A stretch of 57,848 nt of DNA from an uncultured Clostridia bacterium (GCA_947175195.1 CAMWLQ010000008.1:1-57848); one strand, 5' to 3'. Shown: positions 24,270 to 33,028, counted from the first letter of the stretch. The notes: a model not told the origin generated them from the letters alone. A program made the numbers and translations.

Positions 24270-25172
24270 TTAGTCACTCTCCTTTCTCGACATAAGTTCG
24301 ATATAGTATTCTTCAAGTCCGACCTTGTTCTTTTCGACTGCGCTTACAGGCTGTCCGCTTGCAAGCATGCACCGCACTATACTTTCGGTATCGTCCACGT
24401 CGTAAACTCTGATACACTCGTCCTCGTAGCGAACGTCCGCGAATTTCCTTTGCAATACGGTAAGCGCCGACGGAATGTGCGGTGTCTTGACCGACACAAA
24501 CACGCGAGAGCGCGCGTCCATTTCCTCTGCGGACATTTCTTGTATAAGCCTGCCCTGCCGAATAATGCCGTAGTGCGTGGCTATCTTTTCCAGCTCGCCC
24601 AGTATATGCGAGGATATTAGCACGGTGCAATTATAGTTTTGCGTAATGTCAACAAGTATTTCGCGCATAATACGCATACCGTCGGTGTCCAGTCCGTTGA
24701 TAGGCTCGTCCAAAATCAAGAGCGCGGGATTGCCGAGCAACGCCATAGCAATGCCTATGCGCTGTTTCATACCGAGCGAGCAGCTTTTGAATTTGATTTT
24801 TGCGTTGTCCTGCATACGCACGATTTTGAGCACACGCTTTATTTCCTCGTCACGGTTTTGTATACCGAGATTTAACGCCTGCATCATAAGGTTAGCCCAC
24901 ACGCTTGAGTTGGGAAAGCAGCCCGCATTCTCTATAAGCGCGCCCACTCGTGCGCGAACACCGGCGTCGGTATAATCCTTGCCGAAAAGCTTGATTTCGC
25001 CCTTATCGGGTACAAGATGTCCGCAAATAAGCTTTTCCGTAGTGGACTTGCCCGACCCGTTTTCGCCGATAAAGCCGTATATTGCGCCCTGCGGTACGGT
25101 CATGTTCAGGTTATCCACTGCGTACATTCCACGAAAGCTTTTGGATAGATTTCTTATTTCTATTGCGTTCAT
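24270..25172 (-). CDS. ABC transporter ATP-binding protein, BcrA-type (first pair)
   Basis: 300 residues with GENGSGKST, CSLGMKQR and LLILDEPINGLD as in its paralog. CAGGAGGACGTTA precedes the ATG. First gene of a four-gene transporter operon (ATPase-permease-ATPase-permease). Upstream are TATAAT at 25197-25202 and the 38-bp conserved element at 25218-25255, but no good -35 box, as expected for a promoter that depends on a bound regulator. By family it exports a membrane-active compound. Confidence 0.92.
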   Translation of the reverse strand: MNAIEIRNLSKSFRGMYAVDNLNMTVPQGAIYGFIGENGSGKSTTEKLICGHLVPDKGEIKLFGKDYTDAGVRARVGALIENAGCFPNSSVWANLMMQALNLGIQNRDEEIKRVLKIVRMQDNAKIKFKSCSLGMKQRIGIAMALLGNPALLILDEPINGLDTDGMRIMREILVDITQNYNCTVLISSHILGELEKIATHYGIIRQGRLIQEMSAEEMDARSRVFVSVKTPHIPSALTVLQRKFADVRYEDECIRVYDVDDTESIVRCMLASGQPVSAVEKNKVGLEEYYIELMSRKESD

Positions 25173-25217
25173 TAACGTCCTCCTGATTACAAGAATATTA
25201 TAAAACGTATTCGATAC

Positions 25218-25255
25218 AAACACCACAACATAAAAACCGAAAAGTGTCGGTTTCT
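25218..25255. promoter_or_regulatory. Conserved 38-bp element, copy 1 (transporter operon)
   Basis: 36 of 38 bases match 28128-28165. It contains the palindrome AAACCGA-AAAGTG-TCGGTTT (25234-25253). The only two differences from copy 2 are paired positions of the palindrome (G/A and C/T), so the symmetry is kept. It starts 15 bases upstream of the -10 box of the transporter operon. The palindrome also sits 12 bases past the cls stop and could fold as a weak terminator there. Confidence 0.8.
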
Positions 25256-25265
25256 ACTGCGTATT

Positions 25266-26828
25266 TTAAAACAACGGCGAAAACACCTTAGCCATAGCGC
25301 GTATAAACCGCTGAAACAAATTTTCTTTTAGCATACCAAGCTCGAACTGTATAGACTTTTCTTGAGTTTCGAGAAAATCATTTTTAATGTCCCCGATCGC
25401 CTTGTGCTTGTATATCCACACGCCGTTTTCGAAGTGGTGAACAAGCGAACGGTAATCCATATTGACCGTGCCGACCATAACCGTTTCGTCGTCGGAAATA
25501 TAAGTCTTGGCGTGAACAAAGCCGCTTTCGTATTCGTAAATCTTTACGCCCGCCGTCAAAAGCCTATTGTAATGGCTGCGCGTCATTAGGAACACAAGCT
25601 TTTTGTCGGGAATATGCGGCGTGATTATGCGCACGTCTATGCCGCGAATGGCGGCGTTTTCCAGCGCCTCGATCAGCTCGCTGTCTATAATCAAATACGG
25701 CGTTGTTATGTACACGTACCGCTTGGCTTGGTTGAGCATATTGAGAATGACCGACTTGGACACCTGCCTATCGTACACCGGCTTGGGTCCGTCGCCGAAC
25801 GGTATGCAATAGCCGTCCTGCTCCACGCATTCGTTACCGTAGTAATCGGCAAAATTATCGTCGAATTTTTTGTCGTTCAAACCGTAATCGATAAGGAACA
25901 ACCGCGTAAGCTCGTTTACCGCCTCGCCCTGCAAGCGCAAACCAACGTCCTTCCAGTGCCCGAATTTTTGTATGCGGTTTATGTATTCGTCGGCAATGTT
26001 TACGCCACCCGTGTACCCGACTTTTCCGTCAATAACGGTAATCTTTCTGTGGCTGCGGTTATTAAACTCGTTGTTGGCTTGGCCGCGCAAGCGCGAAAAC
26101 GGCACCGCTTTTATTCCCATCTTTCTAAGCTGTTTATAGTAGCTCCCGGGAAGTGTCATCATACAGCCTATATCGTCGTACACAACGCGCACCTCGACGC
26201 CGCTTGCCGCCTTTTGTTTGAGTATCTCCAAAATCGTGTTCCAAAACAAGCCACCCTCGATTATGAAGTATTCCATAAAAATAAACTTTTCGGCTTGTTT
26301 CAAGTCCTCGACCATAGCGGCAAACATATGCTCGCCAAGCGGATAATAACTTATATCCGTGTTGCCGTAAACGTGCGAGTCCGACAGCTTGTTAAGCATT
26401 ACCGCTTGCGATCCGATTATCGCGTCGCCCTCGCATATTTGCGACAGCTCCGCGCCATCGTCCTTTGCCACGCGTTGTGTGGTCATTCGTTGTAGTCTTT
26501 TTACCTGCTTTTTGCTCAGCTTGCGAGAATAGAACATAAAGTAAAGCATAAACCCGACAATAGGAATAAGCATGACGAAAAACAGCCACGGCAGCTTGTA
26601 GTCGGGATTGTCCTTGCGGTTGATAATCGCTATCGCAACGACAAACTGTGTTATAACTACAACAAAGTAAAAATACGGGATGAAAATAGTCAATGCCGAT
26701 ACAACCGCAATTACCGCCAGCGTTTCAATCACCACAAGGAAGATTGCAACGATATAGCGGAACGGGATATATGTTATCTCCCGTTCCACCTGCTTGTTGT
26801 GTTCTTGTATTACGATTTTCTTTTTCAT
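25266..26828 (-). CDS. cls: Cardiolipin synthase (phospholipase D family)
   Basis: 520 residues. Two N-terminal membrane helices (about 23-72) are followed by two PLD domains with HKD motifs: HRKITVIDGKVGYTGG and HAKTYISDDETVMVGTVN. It joins two phosphatidylglycerol molecules into cardiolipin. AGGAAAAACA precedes the ATG, 8 bases after the acetyltransferase gene stop, so it belongs to the same operon as the repeat protein. Cardiolipin changes surface charge and curvature, which would fit with neighbouring antibiotic-type exporters (inference). Confidence 0.92.
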   Translation of the reverse strand: MKKKIVIQEHNKQVEREITYIPFRYIVAIFLVVIETLAVIAVVSALTIFIPYFYFVVVITQFVVAIAIINRKDNPDYKLPWLFFVMLIPIVGFMLYFMFYSRKLSKKQVKRLQRMTTQRVAKDDGAELSQICEGDAIIGSQAVMLNKLSDSHVYGNTDISYYPLGEHMFAAMVEDLKQAEKFIFMEYFIIEGGLFWNTILEILKQKAASGVEVRVVYDDIGCMMTLPGSYYKQLRKMGIKAVPFSRLRGQANNEFNNRSHRKITVIDGKVGYTGGVNIADEYINRIQKFGHWKDVGLRLQGEAVNELTRLFLIDYGLNDKKFDDNFADYYGNECVEQDGYCIPFGDGPKPVYDRQVSKSVILNMLNQAKRYVYITTPYLIIDSELIEALENAAIRGIDVRIITPHIPDKKLVFLMTRSHYNRLLTAGVKIYEYESGFVHAKTYISDDETVMVGTVNMDYRSLVHHFENGVWIYKHKAIGDIKNDFLETQEKSIQFELGMLKENLFQRFIRAMAKVFSPLF

Positions 26829-26836
26829 TGTTTTTC

Positions 26837-27394
26837 CTATTTATGCGGAATTTGCTTTACTACCCTGCAAGGGTTTCCTACCGCCACCGTGTACGGCGGG
26901 ATATCTTTGGTGACAACCGAGCCTGCACCGATTACTGCGCCCTCGCCTATCGTTACGCCCGGCAATACGGTTACGTTAGCGCCCAGCCAAGTTTTGTCGC
27001 CGATTGTTATGGGCTTGTCGCAAAACCCGCCCTTTAGCCTCTCGTCCGCGTCAAGCGTATGATTGGTGCAAATAATACTGCAATTAGGACCGATAAGTGC
27101 GCAGTGCCCTACAGTGATAATGTTGGAATCGAGGAATGTGCAGTTATAGTTGATCATTGCCGTGCCTTTAAAGTGAATATTCTTTCCGAACACGCACTTA
27201 AATCCGTCCTCGATAAAAACGTACTGATTATATTCGGTTACAAGCTCCTTGATTATTTCCGTGCGCTTAGGGTCGCTCGGGCGCGCGTGATTAAAGTCGT
27301 ACAACAGTTCCTTCACTTTCATTTGAAAGGTCATAACCTCTCCGTCCCTGCTATTGAACTGTTCGCCCGACAATGCTTTTTCAAGTTCAGTCAT
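26837..27394 (-). CDS. Hexapeptide-repeat sugar O-acetyltransferase
   Basis: 185 residues of the maltose/galactoside acetyltransferase family (LacA, Maa, NodL). An N-terminal helical cap (RPSDPKRTEIIKELV) is followed by a left-handed beta helix with hexapeptide repeats such as ITIGDKTWLGANVTVLPGV, then the closing GAGSVVTKDIPP and VAVGNPCRVVK. The catalytic histidine is likely in ICTNHTLDADER. It transfers acetyl from acetyl-CoA to a sugar hydroxyl; the acceptor is unknown. The start overlaps the repeat-protein gene by 8 bases. Confidence 0.9.
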   Translation of the reverse strand: MTELEKALSGEQFNSRDGEVMTFQMKVKELLYDFNHARPSDPKRTEIIKELVTEYNQYVFIEDGFKCVFGKNIHFKGTAMINYNCTFLDSNIITVGHCALIGPNCSIICTNHTLDADERLKGGFCDKPITIGDKTWLGANVTVLPGVTIGEGAVIGAGSVVTKDIPPYTVAVGNPCRVVKQIPHK

Positions 27395-28070
27395 TGCTTT
27401 CCTCGCCCGTTACTTCGACGGCATACTTACCGTCAAGTCCCTTTGCCCTTAAAAACTCGTTAAACTCGCGGGCAAGATCGTCGGCGGAATATTCCGATGC
27501 GTCTTGCAGCTTTGCGCCGTTCGTCGCGCCGTAGCCTGCCGTCGTCCTGTATACGCTTGCTTTCGCGTTAGCTATATTGGCTCTCGTTTGTGCCGAAATT
27601 CCGTCAATCGCCGCAGCCGTTTTACGCGGCGCTTCTTTTATGCCCTTTTTGAGATTTGCTATAATGAGCTGCACTTTTGCCTTAAAGCCCTTGGTGTGCA
27701 AAAACTCGGTAAATTCGGGATTTGCCTCCGCCGACTGACGCTTGACTTCCTCAAGCTGTGCTTTGTCCGTTTCTTTTTGTTTGCGCGCGCTTTCCGCCAT
27801 ATTGGCAAATGCTACTTTAAACTTTGCCGCAATGCCTTTTGTTTGACAAAATTCCTCAAACTGATTGCTGATTTCCTCGTAGTGGTGGTCGTTGTACTGT
27901 TCGTTCATGGTTTTTGTTCTCCTTATTTGAATGATTTTTTTATTTCTTTCGGCGTGGGAAAGCAATATCTTAAATTGTTCCTTGCCCGTTGCCGATAAAA
28001 ATTGTCGAAAGTCCTTTTCCGTAATAACAACGGATTCGTTCGGGTCTTGAATGTTGTCTGTATTCTCCAT
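27387..28070 (-). CDS. Uncharacterised protein with four FxxFLxxKG repeats
   Basis: I do not recognise this 227-residue protein. It has four degenerate repeats starting near residues 21, 71, 120 and 203: FRQFLSATGKEQFKIL, FEEFCQTKGIAAKFKVAF, FTEFLHTKGFKAKVQLII and FNEFLRAKGLDGKYAV. Repeats two and three are each followed by a charged helical stretch. There is no signal peptide or membrane helix, so it is probably cytoplasmic. The start at 28070 has GAGG 6 bases upstream and includes the first repeat; an internal ATG at 27908 also has AGGAG and might give a shorter form. It heads the operon with the acetyltransferase and cls, under the conserved 38-bp element. Confidence 0.7.
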   Translation of the reverse strand: MENTDNIQDPNESVVITEKDFRQFLSATGKEQFKILLSHAERNKKIIQIRRTKTMNEQYNDHHYEEISNQFEEFCQTKGIAAKFKVAFANMAESARKQKETDKAQLEEVKRQSAEANPEFTEFLHTKGFKAKVQLIIANLKKGIKEAPRKTAAAIDGISAQTRANIANAKASVYRTTAGYGATNGAKLQDASEYSADDLAREFNEFLRAKGLDGKYAVEVTGEESND

Positions 28071-28127
28071 AATGTACCTCATAGGCTGTTGCCTGATTGC
28101 ATTTATAGTTTAGCTGTGAATTTACAA

Positions 28128-28165
28128 AAACACCACAACATAAAAACCAAAAAGTGTTGGTTTCT
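28128..28165. promoter_or_regulatory. Conserved 38-bp element, copy 2 (between tetR and the repeat-protein operon)
   Basis: Matches 25218-25255 at 36 of 38 bases. The palindrome AAACCAA-AAAGTG-TTGGTTT (28144-28163) ends 4 bases before the -35 box of tetR. On the other strand the block lies 20 bases upstream of TATAAA (28102-28107) for the repeat-protein operon. It is well placed to control both divergent transcripts and is the likely binding site of the TetR protein at 28203. Confidence 0.8.
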
Positions 28166-28167
28166 GA

Positions 28168-28196
28168 TTGATTTTTTAAAAGCATTTTGGTACAAT
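28168..28196 (+). promoter_or_regulatory. Promoter of tetR (leaderless)
   Basis: TTGATT (28168-28173), 17-base spacer, TACAAT (28191-28196). The ATG starts after 6 more bases, so the transcript should begin at or next to the start codon. Confidence 0.75.
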
Positions 28197-28202
28197 CGTA
28201 AT

Positions 28203-28799
28203 ATGAACAGATCGGAATCGAAATTTGAAAATACAGCAAGCAAAATGCGGAGCGCATTCGTTACGTTGTTGGAAACAAAAGAGTTTGCCGACATCAGCAT
28301 TATGGATATTTGTAAATCCGCGGGCGTAAACCGTTCCACATTTTACGCGCATTACGACAACACATACGACTTGTTAAAAGAGTCGCGCGATAGCATAGTA
28401 GACAGTTTTTTCAAAGAATGTAATTTCGAAGACCCAGTGGATCTATCGGATATGCGCAATTTAAGCAAGGAAGACTTAAATTTGATTTCGCCCAAATACC
28501 TGCTGCCATACCTGCGATATATACAAAAGCACAAACGTCTTTTTAGGATTTACGCCGACAATGCTCACGCATTCGAAGTGAGCAAAATGGACGATTTAAT
28601 GGTAGAAAATATTTTTGTCCCCATATTGTCAAAATACGGAGTAACGGATAAAAAACTCATTTACTATATGCAAAAGTTTTTCCTAAAAGGAATCGACGCG
28701 ATTATCAATGAGTGGGTACGCAACGATTGCGAGGACGACATTTTGTTCATATGCGAGATTATAATTTTTTGCGTGCGACCTACAGACCATAAAGCATAA
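28203..28799 (+). CDS. TetR family transcriptional regulator
   Basis: 198 residues. The N-terminal helix-turn-helix reads ISIMDICKSAGVNRSTFYAHY (about 33-53), with the FYxHY end typical of TetR. A helical ligand-binding domain follows with no family-specific motif I can name. No Shine-Dalgarno sequence precedes the ATG and the promoter ends 6 bases upstream, so the mRNA is probably leaderless. It is divergent from the repeat-protein/acetyltransferase/cls operon and its promoter abuts the conserved palindrome. It is likely a local regulator of that operon and of the ABC transporters, and autoregulated (inference). A strong terminator follows. Confidence 0.88.
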   Translation: MNRSESKFENTASKMRSAFVTLLETKEFADISIMDICKSAGVNRSTFYAHYDNTYDLLKESRDSIVDSFFKECNFEDPVDLSDMRNLSKEDLNLISPKYLLPYLRYIQKHKRLFRIYADNAHAFEVSKMDDLMVENIFVPILSKYGVTDKKLIYYMQKFFLKGIDAIINEWVRNDCEDDILFICEIIIFCVRPTDHKA

Positions 28800-28800
28800 A

Positions 28801-28842
28801 AAACACGGTATCGGATAAAACCGAATACCGTGTTTTTTTTGC
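28801..28842 (+). terminator. Intrinsic terminator after tetR
   Basis: AAACACGGTATCGG (28801-28814) pairs with CCGAATACCGTGTTT (28821-28835) with one bulge, followed by T8. Convergent with the ddl gene; the A run on the left may allow action on both strands. Confidence 0.9.
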
Positions 28843-28857
28843 TGTTTTATTTATATT

Positions 28858-29934
28858 CTACTTGCCCACAATCGGCGTTGTGGGTGTATACGTGCGTTTT
28901 AGCGCGTCAAATCGCTGTTTACGGCGGTACGCGCAGTCTATCATCTTGTTTATCAGCTCCGAAAACGGCATTTGTTTTGCGAACAACGGCGACGCCAAAG
29001 ACCCCGGAATGGTGTTGATTTCGTTGACGTAAATGTCGTCGTTTTTAACCATAAAGTCAACGCGCGCCACGCCGCTGCACCCTATCGCGCGGAACGCCTT
29101 TTCCGCCAAGTCCTGCACAAGCTCGTTCTTTTCCGCACCTATCCCCGCGGGCATTTTGTGCTTTAACGACTTGACATCGCCCGCGTACTTATCGGCAAAC
29201 GTCAAAAACGTTTTCCACCCGACAGGCTGTTCGGTTTCCGATACGGTAAGCTCCTCGTCGTAGCTGTCGCCAAGCACCGCGCAGTTGACTTCGGTAAAAT
29301 CCGTCAGTGCCTTTTCTATAATGACCAAATCGTCCCACTCGAACGCCACGCGCAGCGCCGTATACAGCGCCGCCCTATCGTCCGCTACCGATATGCCTAT
29401 CGAGCTGCCCAAGTTGCACGGCTTTACAATCACTGGATAGCCTAAATCCTCAGCCTCGTCCATCACCGTTTTTTCGTCGGCGTTAAACTTTGCGTGCGTA
29501 GTAGTCACGTACGGCAATACGTTAAGCCCCGCATTACGGAATGCTATCTTGGACAGGATTTTGTTCATACCGATAGCTGACGCCGCTACGCCGCTGCCGG
29601 TGTACGGTATGCCGCACATTTCCAGCAAGCCCTGCAGCGAGCCGTCCTCGCCGAGTAGCCCGTGCATACACAATAGCGCGGCGTCCACCTTGTACAGCTT
29701 TTTGTTTTTGCAGTACAAATAACCGTCGGCGGGACGAAGGTGCACCCTTTTCCCGTCAAACCTATTGTTGCGCACAGCGGACACGCTGTCAAAGCACTCC
29801 GCTGCCCACCACGCGCCGTCGCCGTCTATATACACGCCCACGCACCTTTGTTTGCACGCGGACATGGCTTGCAAGCCGGTAATTATGCTAATGTCGTGTT
29901 CGCACGACCGTCCACCGAAAAATACAGCAATCAT
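28858..29934 (-). CDS. ddl: D-alanine--D-alanine ligase
   Basis: ATP-grasp enzyme of 358 aa making the D-Ala-D-Ala dipeptide of peptidoglycan. It begins MIAVFFGGRSCEHDISI (the GGxSxEH signature), then GEDGSLQGLLEM, PVIVKPCNLGSSIGI, and the metal-binding VNEINTIPGSLA near the C-terminus. The loop after NTIPG reads SLASPLF, a variant of the family pattern. I start at ATG 29934, which gives the canonical N-terminus; an in-frame TTG lies 24 bases upstream. There is no Shine-Dalgarno site, and TATACA lies 6 bases before the ATG without a clear -35, so leaderless translation is possible. Confidence 0.88.
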   Translation of the reverse strand: MIAVFFGGRSCEHDISIITGLQAMSACKQRCVGVYIDGDGAWWAAECFDSVSAVRNNRFDGKRVHLRPADGYLYCKNKKLYKVDAALLCMHGLLGEDGSLQGLLEMCGIPYTGSGVAASAIGMNKILSKIAFRNAGLNVLPYVTTTHAKFNADEKTVMDEAEDLGYPVIVKPCNLGSSIGISVADDRAALYTALRVAFEWDDLVIIEKALTDFTEVNCAVLGDSYDEELTVSETEQPVGWKTFLTFADKYAGDVKSLKHKMPAGIGAEKNELVQDLAEKAFRAIGCSGVARVDFMVKNDDIYVNEINTIPGSLASPLFAKQMPFSELINKMIDCAYRRKQRFDALKRTYTPTTPIVGK

Positions 29935-29992
29935 ACTTGTTGTATATGATTGCCGCAATTAAATGGTGATAGATTTTATATTTATGTTTGTT

Positions 29993-30769
29993 CTACAAAA
30001 AGTAGAACGAAAAAGTCAAAATCGAAACGATAAACAGGTATAGCGAAAACCACTTATAGTTGGCTTTGGCTATCAGCTTGAGCATTACACGCACCGCAAT
30101 ATACCCCGACGCGAACGCCGTTGCCGCGCCGATAAACATACCAAACCAGTCCACGCTGCCCAACGCGCCCGCCTTAGCCACGTCTATTACGCTGAACAAG
30201 AGCGAGCCGCAAATTACCGGTATGCTCATCAAAAAGGAAAACGTAGCTATCTTTTTGCTGTCCGTGCCCGCCACAGTGCCGCCGAAAATAGTCGAGCCCG
30301 ACCGCGACACTCCGGGTAGAACTCCCAGTCCCTGCATAAGCCCCATTGCCGCTGCGCCGCCCCAACCCAAGTCTTTGGGCTTTTTGTTGCGCTTTGCCAC
30401 GATTTCGCTTATAAGCATTATCACCGCGGTAAACGCGAAAAAGAAACATAGGTACTTGGCTGTGGAAAAATACTCTTCTATCAAATCGTTGCAAGCAAAC
30501 CCCACTATTACCGCGGGAACGGTAGCCACAACAAGCATAGCAAGGTTTTTGTACGGCTTTTTGAACAGCTCCAAAATAGGCTTGTACAGCACTATAACCA
30601 CAGCGACAAGCGTGCCAACATGCACCATAACGTCAAACAGCAAAAAAGAGCTGCCGTCGTTAAGCCCCATCAGCTCTCTTGTAAGTATTAAATGTCCGCT
30701 GGACGATACAGGCAAAAACTCGGTCAATCCCTGCACCAGACCCAGCACCATGGCTTGCCACCAAACCAT
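29993..30769 (-). CDS. uppP: Undecaprenyl-diphosphatase UppP (BacA family)
   Basis: 258-residue integral membrane protein with about eight helices. Signatures: GLVQGLTEFLPVSSSGHL at the N-terminus (active-site glutamate, Ser and His) and LPGVSRSGSTI (catalytic Arg). It regenerates undecaprenyl phosphate, the lipid carrier for peptidoglycan and glycans; over-expression of the family gives bacitracin resistance. GGAGG sits 8 bases before the ATG. Located 58 bases upstream of ddl on the same strand. Confidence 0.96.
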   Translation of the reverse strand: MVWWQAMVLGLVQGLTEFLPVSSSGHLILTRELMGLNDGSSFLLFDVMVHVGTLVAVVIVLYKPILELFKKPYKNLAMLVVATVPAVIVGFACNDLIEEYFSTAKYLCFFFAFTAVIMLISEIVAKRNKKPKDLGWGGAAAMGLMQGLGVLPGVSRSGSTIFGGTVAGTDSKKIATFSFLMSIPVICGSLLFSVIDVAKAGALGSVDWFGMFIGAATAFASGYIAVRVMLKLIAKANYKWFSLYLFIVSILTFSFYFL

Positions 30770-30862
30770 TAAAATTACCTCCGGAAAAAACCGTCACAAT
30801 ATAATAATGAATTAGGTATGAAAATTATTACTCGCTTAGGTCAAACCCAACAAACATTCGCA

Positions 30863-32905
30863 CTACGCGGCGTCGCTTGTAGCGGCGGATGACACGGCAA
30901 GCGTCATTTTTGCCTCGGCGTCGGCGGCGCGCAAGCTCGATTCGCGTTCCTTTATCGCCTGCTCTCTTGCGCCGCGAGGAACGACCTCGAACACCTTTTT
31001 TTCGATGCCTTGCTCGTCCTCTTTTTCGGCTATCTTTTTCAGCTCGGCAAGATCTTTGTCGAACTTTGCCCTGTCTATTGTTTCCAGCTTGGTAACGAAT
31101 ATGCCCTCGTGCATTGTTTGATCGACCTGCTCTTGGTCGTAGCGCAGCTCCTCAAACAGTTTCTCTCCGGGACGCAAGCCCGAAATGACTATTTGTATGT
31201 CCTTGTTGGGCACAAGTCCGTTAAGTCTGATAAGGTTGCACGCCAAGTCGTAAATATACACGGGCTCGCCCATATCGAGAACAAAAACCTCGCCCGAGCT
31301 CGCCAGCGCGCCCGTTTGCAAAACAAGCCGCACCGCCTCGGGTATGGTCATAAAGTAGCGCTTGATATTGCGGTCGGTAACGGTAACCGGACCGCCCTCT
31401 TGTATTTGACGTAAAAACGTGGGAATAACCGAGCCCGACGAGCCCAAAACATTGCCGAAACGCACAGCCGCCATTTGCATATCGCCGTCCTCGGCGCGCG
31501 TTTGCACCAGCATTTCCGCAAGTCTTTTGCTTGCGCCCATCACGTTTGCGGGGTTGACCGCCTTGTCAGTGGAAATTAATACAAACCGCTTTACACCCGC
31601 TTTTTGGCACTGCTCGATAAGATTTTTCGTGCCGAAAACGTTGTTCTTGATAGCCTCGGTGGGCGCAATCTCCATCATAGGCACGTGCTTGTAAGCCGCC
31701 GCGTGGAATACAGTTTCGGGCTTAAACCTACTCAGCACATCCGCCAGCTTGCCCGCCTCGCGCACAGTACCCATAATCAGGGAATATCGCGAAGTGTCGA
31801 ATTTCTTTTGGAATTCCTGGTCGATATTAAACATTCCGTTTTCGTTTTGGTCGAAAATTACCAAATGCTTGCAACCGAAAGTGAGCGCCTGCCTGCACAG
31901 CTCGGAGCCGATAGAGCCCGCGCCGCCAGTGACCATGACAACCTTGTCCTTGACCGACATGTCCACAAGCTCGGTTTTGACCTTGAACTCGTCCCTGCCC
32001 AAAAGCGATTCGATTTTTATGTCACGCAAAGCGAGAGAGGCATTTGCCGCCGCATTTGCGTCGCTTATTGGCGGCAGCATTTTTATCGGAATATTGTATT
32101 TGGAAATATGCTCGTATATATGCTTTAACTGCGATTTTGTAATGTCTGTAATTGCGATTACAAACATATCGGGCGAATAATCTTCTATAATTTGCGCCAC
32201 GTCGTTCAAGCCGCCCGCAACAAGATTGCCGCCTATGGATTTGCCGTGCTTGTCCGCGTCGTCATCCATAAACGCAACGGGCAAATATCCCTCGTCGGCG
32301 TTGGCGATAAAGCGGTTGTTAAGCACCGAGCCGATATTGCCCGCGCCGTAAATAACCGTGCGTATGGGCTTTTTGTCGCTTGTGGCAAAGTTTCCGCGCT
32401 GCACGTGCCTGACGTAGCCTATGAGCATGTTGGAAAACCTCGGTATGGCGGTAAACACCATAGCCAAAAATACGTACAACAAAATTTGAGTGCCCCATAA
32501 ATCGACGTTGAACGCCGCAAACAGCACCGCTTTCATAATCAAAAGCACGCAGTACGACATGACGTACGACGCGGCAAACTTGATAAATTCTATACGCCCC
32601 GCAAACTTCCACACAACATTGTAGCAATTAAACAGCGCAAGCATACATACGGGTATACCCGTCATTATTATCATAATCGGTATTTCGAAATTGCCGTAGT
32701 TGAGCGCAGCCGATACGGGCACTTGATTGAACATAGCTATACGGGCAAGCCAAAACGCGCCAAAGCAAAATGCAATGTCGAATATGAACGTTAATAACAC
32801 CCCGCGGTAACGCGGCGAAAACAACGCCTTAACTTTTACATTAGTCCGCTTTTTTGTTTCTATATTATCCGATTTGATGTCGGTATTTTTCGGTTGTTTT
32901 GCCAT
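30863..32905 (-). CDS. Membrane-bound nucleoside-diphosphate-sugar dehydratase/epimerase (CapD/PglF family)
   Basis: 680 residues. Four or five N-terminal membrane helices (about 25-170) are followed by two Rossmann domains: GAGNIGSVL (about 186) and GGAGSIGSELCRQAL (about 332). YKHVPMME and STDKAVNPANVMGASKRL carry the active site in the order typical of UDP-GlcNAc 4,6-dehydratases (PglF, FlaA1, CapD). It makes a 4-keto-6-deoxy sugar for a surface glycan. The C-terminal 70 residues are charged and lack family motifs. GAGGGG lies close to the ATG. Confidence 0.93.
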   Translation of the reverse strand: MAKQPKNTDIKSDNIETKKRTNVKVKALFSPRYRGVLLTFIFDIAFCFGAFWLARIAMFNQVPVSAALNYGNFEIPIMIIMTGIPVCMLALFNCYNVVWKFAGRIEFIKFAASYVMSYCVLLIMKAVLFAAFNVDLWGTQILLYVFLAMVFTAIPRFSNMLIGYVRHVQRGNFATSDKKPIRTVIYGAGNIGSVLNNRFIANADEGYLPVAFMDDDADKHGKSIGGNLVAGGLNDVAQIIEDYSPDMFVIAITDITKSQLKHIYEHISKYNIPIKMLPPISDANAAANASLALRDIKIESLLGRDEFKVKTELVDMSVKDKVVMVTGGAGSIGSELCRQALTFGCKHLVIFDQNENGMFNIDQEFQKKFDTSRYSLIMGTVREAGKLADVLSRFKPETVFHAAAYKHVPMMEIAPTEAIKNNVFGTKNLIEQCQKAGVKRFVLISTDKAVNPANVMGASKRLAEMLVQTRAEDGDMQMAAVRFGNVLGSSGSVIPTFLRQIQEGGPVTVTDRNIKRYFMTIPEAVRLVLQTGALASSGEVFVLDMGEPVYIYDLACNLIRLNGLVPNKDIQIVISGLRPGEKLFEELRYDQEQVDQTMHEGIFVTKLETIDRAKFDKDLAELKKIAEKEDEQGIEKKVFEVVPRGAREQAIKERESSLRAADAEAKMTLAVSSAATSDAA

Positions 32906-32937
32906 TACCCCTCGATTATGCCCTTATATCACACTGT

Positions 32938-32966
32938 ATATTACCACAATGCCTTTATTTTGTCAA
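32938..32966 (-). promoter_or_regulatory. Promoter of the sugar dehydratase gene
   Basis: Minus strand TTGACA (32961-32966), 17-base spacer, TAATAT (32938-32943). The leader is about 25 bases and contains the GAGGGG ribosome site. Confidence 0.8.
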
Positions 32967-33028
32967 CACCATTGGGGAAATTATGTCAATATATGTGCGC
33001 CAAACGCGCATATCCGTTAATTTAAACG

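Noticed and set aside
25234-25253. Reading the palindrome only as a cls terminator
   Set aside because: It could terminate weakly, but copy 2 at 28144-28163 does not follow any gene on that strand and the match extends 16 bases beyond the hairpin, so an operator explains more.
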